From positions 16,712-80,711 of the forward strand of contig JBOFGV010000074.1 in NCBI GenBank assembly GCA_051649305.1: a stretch of DNA of 64,000 nt, written 5' to 3'. Positions 43,457-51,042 of the stretch are shown piece after piece. The notes under the pieces were generated by a model that saw only the letters and a program-made list of their open reading frames with translations, was not told where the DNA came from and made no database searches. Position 1 is the first letter of the stretch. Each line of letters opens with the position of its first letter. The stretch comes from JADCCX01 sp051649305 (lineage in GTDB: Bacteria > Pseudomonadota > Alphaproteobacteria > Rhizobiales > Beijerinckiaceae). The translations under genes and the position numbers were made by a program.

Positions 43457-44605
43457 GTGAAGACAAAAAGCCCGGCCTTAGACCTGTCGTTGGCGAATGC
43501 ACGGCGCATTTGGCTACATGCCCAGCGTCTGGATGAACGCACTCCGTTCGGTGCGGGGCCAGAGGCTACACGTGCTGCTGTCGAACACTTGGGCTACGTC
43601 CAGATCGACACAATCAACGTGATCGAACGTTGCCATCATCACATCCTTTTTTCGCGCATTCCCGATTACCGCCGCGACGATCTTCACAGTGCGCAAAGCA
43701 CGGATCGTTCCGTCTTTGAATACTGGACCCATGCCTTGTCCTTTGTGCCCACGCGCGATCTGCGGTTCTTTGTGCGGGCGATGCGGCAGGACTGGCGCAA
43801 GCTTGGCTGGTTCAAATCTGTGAAACCAGCCGAAATCAAGAAACTTGTCGCGCGAATAGAAGCCGACGGACCACTGACAATTCGCGATATCGATGACGAT
43901 GTGCTTGTCGAGAAGAACCACCCCTGGGCCAGCCGCAAGCCGTCAAAGCGTGCCCTGCAGCTCGCATTCTATCAAGGATTGCTGACCATCAGCGCCCGCG
44001 AAGGCATGCTGAAAACCTATGAACTTTCAGCAAGGCATTTTGGCTGGGAGGCAACGCCAAAAGCGGCAACAGAAACCGAGATCGCGGACTATGTGCTCGA
44101 CAGAGCATTGCGGGCGCAAGGGATCGTCAGCCTCGACTCGATCTGCCATCTCGATGCGCGGCGCAAGCCCGCCGTGCGCAGCCGGATCGAAGCGCGTGTC
44201 CGCAAGAGGGCCCTTGTTCCCGTCGCTCTCGAAGGTGCAGGCAAGCAGGATCATTGGGCCACGCCTGAGATTCTTGAGACTTTGCCGAAGGAAACAGCGC
44301 CGCTCGTGCATATCCTCTCACCCTTCGATCCACTCATCATCCAGCGCAAACGGCTCAAGTTGATCTTTGACTACGAGCATCGTTTCGAGGCTTACATACC
44401 GAAGGAGAAACGGGTGCTTGGATATTTTGCCCTGCCGGTTTTGATTGGCGATCAGATTGTTGCCGCGCTCGATCTCAAGTCAGATCGCGCCAACCGTAAG
44501 CTGCTGATTCAGCAATGGCACTGGATTGGCTCTGGCGTTTCAGGTGCGCATAAGTCCGCCATTGAGGATGAGCTCCAGAGGTTCGAGCGCTTTCAACTGG
44601 CGTGA
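43457..44605 (+). CDS. YcaQ-family DNA glycosylase
   Basis: A 382-residue winged-helix protein of the YcaQ/AlkZ family, which removes bulky alkyl bases and unhooks interstrand DNA crosslinks. The N-terminal winged helix includes SLANARRIWLHAQRL. The family catalytic Q-x-D motif is visible as VQIDTINVIERCHHHILFSR. HxLSFVPTRD-like segment and the C-terminal FDYEHRFEAYIPKEKRVLGY match the family end. The start GTG at 43457 is only 2 nt behind the TPR gene stop. It is convergent with ogt, a second alkylation-repair gene. Confidence 0.88.
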   Translation: MKTKSPALDLSLANARRIWLHAQRLDERTPFGAGPEATRAAVEHLGYVQIDTINVIERCHHHILFSRIPDYRRDDLHSAQSTDRSVFEYWTHALSFVPTRDLRFFVRAMRQDWRKLGWFKSVKPAEIKKLVARIEADGPLTIRDIDDDVLVEKNHPWASRKPSKRALQLAFYQGLLTISAREGMLKTYELSARHFGWEATPKAATETEIADYVLDRALRAQGIVSLDSICHLDARRKPAVRSRIEARVRKRALVPVALEGAGKQDHWATPEILETLPKETAPLVHILSPFDPLIIQRKRLKLIFDYEHRFEAYIPKEKRVLGYFALPVLIGDQIVAALDLKSDRANRKLLIQQWHWIGSGVSGAHKSAIEDELQRFERFQLA

Positions 44606-44631
44606 CAGCAAGCAGCTTCACTTGCTTGGCT

Positions 44632-45195
44632 TCACTTGCGTGGTTTCACCGCAAGTGGGAGATCCCCGAACAAGCCAGGTGCTTCTCCCGTCAGCGCTCC
44701 CTCAATCGCGAGCAACCTTAGCTTTGTCTCAACGCCACCATTTGCGGAAAAGCCGATGAGCCTGTCGTTTGCACCCATGACCCGATGGCACGGCACTATG
44801 ATGGGAAAAGGATTACGGCCAAGCGCCTGTCCGACACTTTGGGCCAGCTGTTTATTGCCAAGCTGCTGGGCAATCGCTCCATAGGTCAGTGTCTGGCCGG
44901 GCGGTATGGCGCGCGTCGCTTCGTAGACCCTCACCGCAAACGGATCGATCCTGCTGAAATCGCACATGATCGCATTGAGGTCAGTTTTTTCTCCTTCGAG
45001 CAGGGCCGTTATTGCTGCCATTGCACACAAAACAGCCGGCGGTGGTTCGCCACTGCTGGCACCTGCTTTCACCGCAATACGGCGGCTTGTTTCAGCTGGA
45101 CTGTGTTCAGGCAGATGGGTTGCAACGATCACATCACCTGACCAAGCGATGCCGCAATCACCAAGCGCAGTTGGAAAGAGTGAGAAATGAGCCAT
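44632..45195 (-). CDS. ogt: methylated-DNA-[protein]-cysteine S-methyltransferase
   Basis: Suicide repair enzyme that takes methyl groups from O6-methylguanine. The 187 residues have a poorly conserved N-terminal ribonuclease-like domain (about 1-85) and the C-terminal DNA-binding domain. It includes YGAIAQQLGNKQLAQSVGQA and the active-site motif IVPCHRVMGANDRLIGFSAN with the acceptor Cys in PCHRV. Ada regulatory domains are absent. ATG at 45195. It is convergent with the YcaQ-type gene, 26 nt apart, forming a small alkylation-repair pair. Confidence 0.93.
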   Translation of the reverse strand: MAHFSLFPTALGDCGIAWSGDVIVATHLPEHSPAETSRRIAVKAGASSGEPPPAVLCAMAAITALLEGEKTDLNAIMCDFSRIDPFAVRVYEATRAIPPGQTLTYGAIAQQLGNKQLAQSVGQALGRNPFPIIVPCHRVMGANDRLIGFSANGGVETKLRLLAIEGALTGEAPGLFGDLPLAVKPRK

Positions 45196-45261
45196 AGCTC
45201 ACCTATCACGCATAGCTGTGCGCTGTGTTCAAGTGTTCTTCTGAAATCTGTTCAGTTAGCT

Positions 45262-45379
45262 TGGAGCAAGGGAACGTCGGCAACCCCAAAGATACCAATG
45301 AAATTGACAATAAAGAGCTTGTGGTTGACCGAAACAACTCAACAGTCCGCTAAAGCATGGGCCGCCCAGTAGGTGGCAG
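45262..45379 (+). pseudogene. decayed 3' fragment of a TPR-lipoprotein gene
   Basis: The frame from 45279 reads GNPKDTNEIDNKELVVDRNN, then STVR, a stop and SMGRPVGG. This aligns with GNPKDANESYQKALVVDGNN-ATARQGMGRTGGG at the end of the TPR gene at 42534-43454. About two thirds of residues match, and a TAA replaces the Gln codon. No upstream part of the gene is recognisable. The fragment is AT-richer than the parent, so it is old. It lies 1.8 kb behind the intact gene, on the same strand, flanking the YcaQ-ogt pair. Confidence 0.7.
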
Positions 45380-45486
45380 ATTAGTAGAGTTCAGAGCTTA
45401 TTCGCAACTTCTAATATCCAACTTATTATTTCGATTGTAGCTTAAAAGCCAAAAAAATGTTTCAAGCTTGATCCTAGGCCACGAAG

Positions 45487-46818
45487 TTAGTTTTTCTGAC
45501 TGTCATAAAGCTCAACGACACATTCAACTTCAGAGAGGCATATCTCTCCTGATGTTACACTCACGCGCCACGTGCCTGTTTGATCCAAAGGTGCGCCGAG
45601 CATGCGGGGCCAAATGAATTCTCTTTGTGTTTCACCTAGGTCGGGAAGCTCAAGAGCTATACACGAGACTTCAACACCTGAGGGATCGCACAACCTCAAT
45701 TGCAAGCCACGTGTGAAACCGCTTTCAAGATGCCCCCAATTCGCCTTGCAGAGGCACGGCCAATTTGCACTAAATGGCAGCTGTGGAACAAAGAATTTTG
45801 ACCAACCACCTCCTAAAACATAAAAAAGACCGTCTTTGATTTCAATTGCATTGGCTATTATGAGGGTCGAAATCTGAAAACCACCCCGAAGTTCTTTTTC
45901 CGTTATCACCTGCCAGTCATCTGGCAATTCCCCTGACTTTGTTCTTTTGCCACCTGCAGCTCTGTAGACACGTTTTACATGACCATTCTTACTCTTTTGG
46001 ATCAGAGTCGTATCCCCTCCCGCCTGCCCATGCTGACCTGGGAGTTGCGAAGCTTTGCCGCCACTGCCTACTTCGATTTCGAATGTGTCGCCCGCTTCGG
46101 CAAGGATTCTGCCATAAAACGTGTCACCTCCATCACCTCCATTCGCTGCAACTGCGTTAGGTCCAATAGCATCGGCACCAGCGCCTCCTGAGCCCGGTAC
46201 AAGCTCATCGGGCTTTGGAACATAATCTGATAGACTTTCGAATTCATCAGGACTGGTCCCGTCCAAATAAGTTATATTACCACCATTGCCACCGTTTCCT
46301 GCCCTAGCACCGGGTCCAATCGCACCGCCTCCTCCTCCACCGCTTCCTGGCGCCCTTCCTCCCTCACCTCCAAGTGTCACTTTTGAGTTGATAATCGAAA
46401 GGCTAAAGTCAGGAAATGATGTAGCAAGCGTCTCCTCGGCCATTCTGTTCGTAAGACGCCAACCACTTATCGCTTCCTCGTGCTGCTTGACTTGCTTTTT
46501 CTTCCACTCACGCAGAGTTCTCACAGGATAGGATCCAACATTTGCCTTATCATCAATTGCGCTTGCGTGTTTTGTGCAGAGCAGCAATAAATTAGCATCC
46601 GACCTGTTGTCATCAGAGGTCTGGTCAGCCTTCCATCTTGGGCCATTCTCGCTGCGGGCACAAATATGGCATATTCTCGAATTCAAAGTCCAAGCGCCGG
46701 ATTGCTCGTCTTCGCGATAGAGTGCTTCATTGCAATCAGGGTAAGCGCAATTTAATGCTCGCGCATATAAGGACTTTGCTGTTGCGGCCGTAGGGTGCGG
46801 ATGATCTGTCAATAGCAA
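45487..46818 (-). CDS. HNH-like / glycine-rich / beta-sandwich fusion protein, unknown
   Basis: A 443-residue protein I cannot match to a named gene. Residues 20-105 look like an HNH nuclease: C24 and C29 in NCAYPDCNEAL, H51 in CHICARSENGPR, N76 in DANLLLLC, then C81 and H84 in CTKHASAIDD, which could form a zinc knuckle. Residues 149-260 are Gly-rich arrays (GSGGGGGGAIGPGARAGNGG; GADAIGPNAVAANGGDGGD) like phage tail-fibre or adhesive proteins. Residues 315-440 form a beta-rich domain, from FQISTLIIANAIEIKDGLFY with VLGGGWSKFFVPQLP, resembling DUF6941. It lies in AT-rich DNA with ordinary neighbours and has no partner gene. A single-gene nuclease defence effector is a possibility, not shown. 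Confidence 0.7.
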   Translation of the reverse strand: MLLTDHPHPTAATAKSLYARALNCAYPDCNEALYREDEQSGAWTLNSRICHICARSENGPRWKADQTSDDNRSDANLLLLCTKHASAIDDKANVGSYPVRTLREWKKKQVKQHEEAISGWRLTNRMAEETLATSFPDFSLSIINSKVTLGGEGGRAPGSGGGGGGAIGPGARAGNGGNGGNITYLDGTSPDEFESLSDYVPKPDELVPGSGGAGADAIGPNAVAANGGDGGDTFYGRILAEAGDTFEIEVGSGGKASQLPGQHGQAGGDTTLIQKSKNGHVKRVYRAAGGKRTKSGELPDDWQVITEKELRGGFQISTLIIANAIEIKDGLFYVLGGGWSKFFVPQLPFSANWPCLCKANWGHLESGFTRGLQLRLCDPSGVEVSCIALELPDLGETQREFIWPRMLGAPLDQTGTWRVSVTSGEICLSEVECVVELYDSQKN

Positions 46819-47015
46819 CTCTCATTAAAAAAACTGTTAATTATGAACATCAAAACGCGCTCCATTTCATCAAATAATATTCATATATTATCTTTCATAC
46901 TTGCGAATACTTTTCAAGCGGCTTCGCAATCCACACCTCCCTTCAATCGCCTCTGGATATCAATCCCATCATCACAATGCGTTGGCGATGAGCGGCCAGC
47001 ACCACTACTCTCCCC

Positions 47016-47915
47016 ATGATGACAAGACGCGACTACGCCCTTTATGCCACGGCGGTTTTTTGCTGGGGTACCAGTTGGATTGCCCTGCGCGTACAGGCGG
47101 TCAGCGTTGAACCGGTCATCGCCGTTTTCTGGCGGTTTGTCTTTGCCACGATCCTGATGTTTCTCTGGGCGTTGTTGCGCAAGGATAACCTGCGGTTTGA
47201 TCTGAAGACGCACGGCTTTTTCGTTACTCTTGGCATGTGCCTGTTTTCCTGGAATTTTCTGGGGACCTACTATGGCTCGCGGGCGATTCCCTCGGGGCTT
47301 GTTGCCGTCATCTTCTCGCTGGCCTCAGTCAGCAACATTCTGCTTGGCGCAATCCTGCTCGGCCAGCGCATCACGGCGCGCCTGCTGGGAGGGGCCATCA
47401 TCGGCATCACAGGCGTTGCGCTCATGTTCTCCGGCGAACTCCAGAAAGCTGCTTCAAGTGATGCGCTTATGGTGGGCCTCGCCTTCTGCATCTTCGGCAC
47501 ATTCTGTTTCAGCCTTGGCAACATCGTGTCATCGCGCGTGTCCGCCAAGGGCATCAATGTCATTTCCGCCAGTGCCTGGGGCATGGTCTATGGTACTGTA
47601 TCCACCGGCATCATTGCACTGGTTCTTGGGCAGAGCTTCGCCGTGCCGCTAACACCTGCTTTCATCGGGTCGCTGGTCTGGGTTGTCACAAGCGCTACCA
47701 TTGTGGCAGTCGCCGCCTACTTCACGCTCGTGCAGAGCATCGGCCCTGCGCGGGCGGGCTATGCCACTGTGATGTTTCCGGTGGTGGCCCTTTTGATCTC
47801 GACTTTTGCAGAGACATGGGTGCCGGGGGCTGGCCAGAATTTCCAGTGGTCCGCTGCTGCACTGCTGGGCATGGCAATGACGATTGGCGGCAACCTGCTT
47901 GTCTTGCGCAAATAA
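47016..47915 (+). CDS. EamA/DMT family transporter
   Basis: A 299-residue inner-membrane protein with ten hydrophobic helices in two EamA halves (about 8-140 and 150-290). The first half begins with VFCWGTSWIALRVQAVSVEP, and the typical end-of-half segments are AVIFSLASVSNILLGAILLGQ and GYATVMFPVVALLISTFAE. Such transporters export amino acids or metabolites. The substrate is not readable. ATG at 47016 (or 47019). It is convergent with an acetyltransferase gene. Confidence 0.9.
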   Translation: MMTRRDYALYATAVFCWGTSWIALRVQAVSVEPVIAVFWRFVFATILMFLWALLRKDNLRFDLKTHGFFVTLGMCLFSWNFLGTYYGSRAIPSGLVAVIFSLASVSNILLGAILLGQRITARLLGGAIIGITGVALMFSGELQKAASSDALMVGLAFCIFGTFCFSLGNIVSSRVSAKGINVISASAWGMVYGTVSTGIIALVLGQSFAVPLTPAFIGSLVWVVTSATIVAVAAYFTLVQSIGPARAGYATVMFPVVALLISTFAETWVPGAGQNFQWSAAALLGMAMTIGGNLLVLRK

Positions 47916-47920
47916 GTGTC

Positions 47921-48397
47921 TCAGAACCGCTTCAACATTTCCACGGAATGTGGCTGAAAACCAAAGCGCAGATAGGCCCTTTCGGCCGTATCGTTGCCAA
48001 CCAGCATGCCCAGCGACAATCCTGACAGGCCAGCCTCGCGGCTGATGCGCTCCGCCTCCGCCAGCAACAATTGCGCAATGCCGCCACCACGCTGTGCAGC
48101 CTTCACCACGATATCCTGCACATAGCCATGGCTGCGCTTGGTGGGGTGGACAAATGGCTCACCCGCCTTAAACACCAGCGAGAGATAGCCAACGATCACA
48201 CCGTCCGCTTCCGCAACCAGTGTCGCGCCGCCATCGCGGGCTGTGTTGGCGAGATTGTCCTCGACGCAGAGGCGGGAGGATTCCCGGTCTGTGACGCGGT
48301 CATGGGAGACAGCATCCTCAAAGAGGTTCAGCTCCCACTGGAGATCGATGATGGCTTCGATGTCGGAGGCAATCACCGATCTGATTGTGACGGCCAT
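47921..48397 (-). CDS. GNAT family N-acetyltransferase
   Basis: A 158-residue acetyltransferase. The acetyl-CoA loop is in VQDIVVKAAQRGGGIAQLLL and the closing motif in GNDTAERAYLRFGFQPHSVE. Acceptor unknown. The start at 48397 is only 9 nt behind the pntB stop, so it is probably the last gene of the transhydrogenase transcript. Confidence 0.87.
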   Translation of the reverse strand: MAVTIRSVIASDIEAIIDLQWELNLFEDAVSHDRVTDRESSRLCVEDNLANTARDGGATLVAEADGVIVGYLSLVFKAGEPFVHPTKRSHGYVQDIVVKAAQRGGGIAQLLLAEAERISREAGLSGLSLGMLVGNDTAERAYLRFGFQPHSVEMLKRF

Positions 48398-48406
48398 TCT
48401 ACGCGA

Positions 48407-49807
48407 TCAATGCGCCATCGCCTTGACGATGTTCTCCACCATCTTCTTGGCATCAGACAGCAGCATCATGGTGTTGGCGCGGTAGAACACCTCGTTATCG
48501 ATGCCCGCATAACCCACGCCGCCCATGCCGCGCTTGACGAAGAGGATCGTGCCTGCCTTTTCCACATCCAGCACAGGCATGCCGTAGATCGGCGATGTCT
48601 TGTCTGTCTTGGCGGCAGGGTTGGTGACGTCGTTGGCACCGATGACGAAGGCCACGTCTGCCTGTCCGAACTCCGAGTTGATATCCTCCAGCTCGAAGAC
48701 CTCATCGTAGGGCACATTGGCTTCTGCCAACAGCACGTTCATGTGGCCGGGCATGCGGCCCGCCACGGGGTGAATGGCGTATTTGACCTCGACGCCCTCT
48801 TTCTTCAGGAGATCGCACATCTCGCGCAGCGCATGCTGCGCCTGTGCCACCGCCATGCCGTAGCCCGGCACAATGATAACCTTCTGCGCGTTCTTCATGA
48901 TGTAAGCAGCGTCATCAGCAGAGCCGGCCTTGAAGGGCTTGGCTTCTGCCTGCGCGCCGGAAGCAGCATCGTCACCGCCGAAGCCGCCGAGGATGACCGA
49001 GATGAAGCTGCGGTTCATCGCCTTGCACATGATGTAGGAGAGGATAGCACCCGACGAGCCAACCAATGCGCCGGTGATGATCAGCGCCAGATTGCCGAGG
49101 GTGAAGCCGATGCCTGCTGCCGCCCAGCCGGAATAGCTGTTGAGCATCGACACCACGACCGGCATATCCGCGCCGCCGATGGGGATGATGAGCGTGACGC
49201 CCAGCACGAAGGAGACGAGCACGATTAGCCAGAACACAACGCGGCTTTCCGTTGTCATGAACAGGATGAGCAGGACAACGAGGGCAGCACCCAGCGCGAT
49301 GTTGATGAGGTGGCGGCTTGGCAGCATGATTGGCTTGCCGCTCATCTTGCCGTTGAGTTTGAGGAAGGCGATGACCGAGCCGGTGAAAGTGATGGCACCA
49401 ATGGCGACGCCGAGGCCCATTTCAATTAGCGAGGCAGCTTTGATCTTGCCGATGGCACCAATGCCGAAGGCCTGCGGCGCATAGAGTGCTGCCGCTGCCA
49501 CAAACACGGCTGAAAGACCCACAAGCGCGTGGAAGAAGGCCACAAGCTCCGGCATCTGTGTCATCTGCACGCGCTTTGCCATGATGGCACCAATGCCACC
49601 GCCAAGGCCAAGGCCGAGGATCAACAGGCCCCAGCCGGTGAGGCCGGACGGCGGACCGAGGATCACGGTCGTCAGCATGGCGATGCCCATGCCGATCATG
49701 CCGAACAGGTTGCCCTGCCGCGATGTGGTGGGATGCGACAAGCCGCGCAGCGCCAGAATGAACAGGACGCCTGATACGAGATAGAGAAGTGAGGCTATGT
49801 TTTGCAT
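48407..49807 (-). CDS. pntB: NAD(P) transhydrogenase subunit beta
   Basis: Membrane and NADP(H)-binding subunit of the proton-translocating transhydrogenase, which makes NADPH from NADH using the proton gradient. The 466 residues comprise about nine helices (1-270) and the C-terminal domain III (about 290-466). NADP-binding segments are VIIVPGYGMAVAQAQHALRE, HPVAGRMPGHMNVLLAEANV and VIGANDVTNPAA. ATG at 49807 is 4 nt behind a small membrane-protein gene inserted between pntAB and pntB. Confidence 0.97.
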   Translation of the reverse strand: MQNIASLLYLVSGVLFILALRGLSHPTTSRQGNLFGMIGMGIAMLTTVILGPPSGLTGWGLLILGLGLGGGIGAIMAKRVQMTQMPELVAFFHALVGLSAVFVAAAALYAPQAFGIGAIGKIKAASLIEMGLGVAIGAITFTGSVIAFLKLNGKMSGKPIMLPSRHLINIALGAALVVLLILFMTTESRVVFWLIVLVSFVLGVTLIIPIGGADMPVVVSMLNSYSGWAAAGIGFTLGNLALIITGALVGSSGAILSYIMCKAMNRSFISVILGGFGGDDAASGAQAEAKPFKAGSADDAAYIMKNAQKVIIVPGYGMAVAQAQHALREMCDLLKKEGVEVKYAIHPVAGRMPGHMNVLLAEANVPYDEVFELEDINSEFGQADVAFVIGANDVTNPAAKTDKTSPIYGMPVLDVEKAGTILFVKRGMGGVGYAGIDNEVFYRANTMMLLSDAKKMVENIVKAMAH

Positions 49808-49811
49808 GGGA

Positions 49812-50138
49812 TCATGACCCTAGAAGCTTGCGGCTGACATAAGTGCGGAGTTGCCCTTGCTCAGGGAAAAGGCGTGACATTCCAATTCCGAACATCGCCC
49901 CAGCTGAAAAGATGATGAAAACGCCAACGTACACAGAAAACCAGTCAGCAGGGAGATAACGGGGCAAGATGCGATAACCCATAGTCAAAAAAAAGAAGCC
50001 CTGCAGCGTCCAACCAAAAGCTCTGTGCGCTCGCTTGCTTTCATCGTTCTTGCCGCTGGCAGTAAGATACAAGCCGCCAACCAGCAGGGCTATTTGTACA
50101 ACCGAAAAGAAGAAAGACAGTGAGAAAATATCCATCAC
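49812..50138 (-). CDS. unknown small membrane protein inside the pnt operon (108 aa)
   Basis: A 108-residue hydrophobic protein with three predicted helices (about 5-25, 43-62 and 65-86), a conserved-looking polar loop GKNDESKRAHRAFGW and a basic C-terminus. I do not recognise a family. It overlaps the 101-residue gene before it by 4 nt (ATGA) and ends 4 nt before pntB, so it is translated as part of the transhydrogenase operon. It may be an accessory membrane subunit or a passenger. AT content is visibly higher than in pntAB and pntB. Confidence 0.72.
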   Translation of the reverse strand: MMDIFSLSFFFSVVQIALLVGGLYLTASGKNDESKRAHRAFGWTLQGFFFLTMGYRILPRYLPADWFSVYVGVFIIFSAGAMFGIGMSRLFPEQGQLRTYVSRKLLGS

Positions 50139-50440
50139 GCTTCCACCTTGTTTGGAACTGATGGACCGCTGGACGCACCACGCAAGCTCAGCTTAAGGAA
50201 TTGATAGGCTGCATAGGCAGAAAGCCCACATCCTATAAGCAGGTGCAACCAACCTCTCAAATCATTCTTCGATAGAGCCTCGTCATCAGACAGTGACATG
50301 ACTGCAAGGATCATCAGAAACATACTGCGGGCATAGGCATTCCGCTCGCGGTCTTTCCGCGTGATGATCATGCAAGCTGCTGACAGTAAAAGCAGCAACA
50401 GCGAGATCACGATCGGAATGAGTTGCGCGTAAAGCGGCAT
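50135..50440 (-). CDS. unknown small membrane protein inside the pnt operon (101 aa)
   Basis: A 101-residue protein with helices at about 5-26, possibly 39-52, and 66-85. Between them lies a charged loop (TRKDRERNAYARS) and an acidic/polar stretch (SDDEALSKNDLRGW). The ATG at 50440 is chosen, 4 nt behind the pntAB stop; a start at 50500 would lie within pntAB. No family is recognised. It pairs with the 108-residue gene (ATGA overlap). Confidence 0.72.
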   Translation of the reverse strand: MPLYAQLIPIVISLLLLLLSAACMIITRKDRERNAYARSMFLMILAVMSLSDDEALSKNDLRGWLHLLIGCGLSAYAAYQFLKLSLRGASSGPSVPNKVEA

Positions 50441-50444
50441 CGCC

Positions 50445-50882
50445 TCACGCTTTCTTCTTGTACATGGCAAGCATGCGGTTGGTGACCATGAAGCCACCAA
50501 AGATGTTCACCGAGGCGAGCACCAGCGCGATGAAGCCGAAAATGCGGGCAAGGCCCGTGCCTTCCACAGTCAGCGGCACGCCAACCGCGAGCAACGCGCC
50601 CACCACAATCACCGATGAGATGGCGTTGGTGACGGACATCAGCGGCGTGTGCAATGCGGGGGTCACCGACCAGACAACGTAGTAGCCAACGAAGATCGCC
50701 ATGACGAAGATGGCGAACTGGAACACCGTGGGGTCGACACCAACGGTGGCGGCGGCGGTGCTTGCGGCACCAGCAGCACCCGCCTTGATTGCGCCTATAG
50801 CGGCATCCGCCTTCTGCAAAGCGGCGATGGCTGCAGCGCGGGCCTCTTCAGCCTGTTTCAGGAGTTCAGCAGGTGTGCTCAT
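50445..50882 (-). CDS. pntAB: NAD(P) transhydrogenase subunit alpha part 2
   Basis: Membrane half of the split alpha subunit. The 145 residues have a charged Ala-rich N-terminal extension (about 1-50, AEEARAAAIAALQKADAAIG). Four helices follow, with the conserved WSVTPALHTPLMSVTNAISS in the middle and VNIFGGFMVTNRMLAMYKKK at the end. It works with PntAA and PntB in the proton-translocating transhydrogenase. A pair of hairpin repeats lies between it and pntAA. Confidence 0.95.
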   Translation of the reverse strand: MSTPAELLKQAEEARAAAIAALQKADAAIGAIKAGAAGAASTAAATVGVDPTVFQFAIFVMAIFVGYYVVWSVTPALHTPLMSVTNAISSVIVVGALLAVGVPLTVEGTGLARIFGFIALVLASVNIFGGFMVTNRMLAMYKKKA

Positions 50883-50908
50883 GTCAGAACCTCATGGCGG
50901 GATCGGCT

Positions 50909-51019
50909 CCCTCTCCCCGCTTGCGGGGAGAGGGTTGGGGTGAGGGGCCGGGTGAGGAAGCGCGGTGTGAAACCACCTTGCCCCTCATCCTGTCCTTCTC
51001 CCCGCTTGCGGGGAGAAGG
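50909..51019. repeat. two CTCCCCGC-TT-GCGGGGAG palindromes within the pnt operon
   Basis: Palindromes at 50909-50934 (CCCTCTCCCCGC-TT-mirror) and 50994-51019 (CCTTCTCCCCGC-TT-mirror) occupy the pntAA-pntAB junction. Both form strong 12-bp hairpins in the operon mRNA. They are related to the element at 2105-2222. They could lower expression of the membrane subunits relative to PntAA. Confidence 0.8.
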
Positions 51020-51042
51020 GACGCTGTTGTTGGCATCGCGGC

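Noticed and set aside
48071..49228. A 385-residue plus-strand frame opposite pntB and a GNAT gene
   Set aside because: His/Ala/Arg/Asp-rich mirror of two recognised genes with no start signal.
2105..51019. Possible CRISPR arrays from recurring palindromes
   Set aside because: Units occur in single inverted pairs at scattered junctions, without regularly spaced direct repeats or cas genes.
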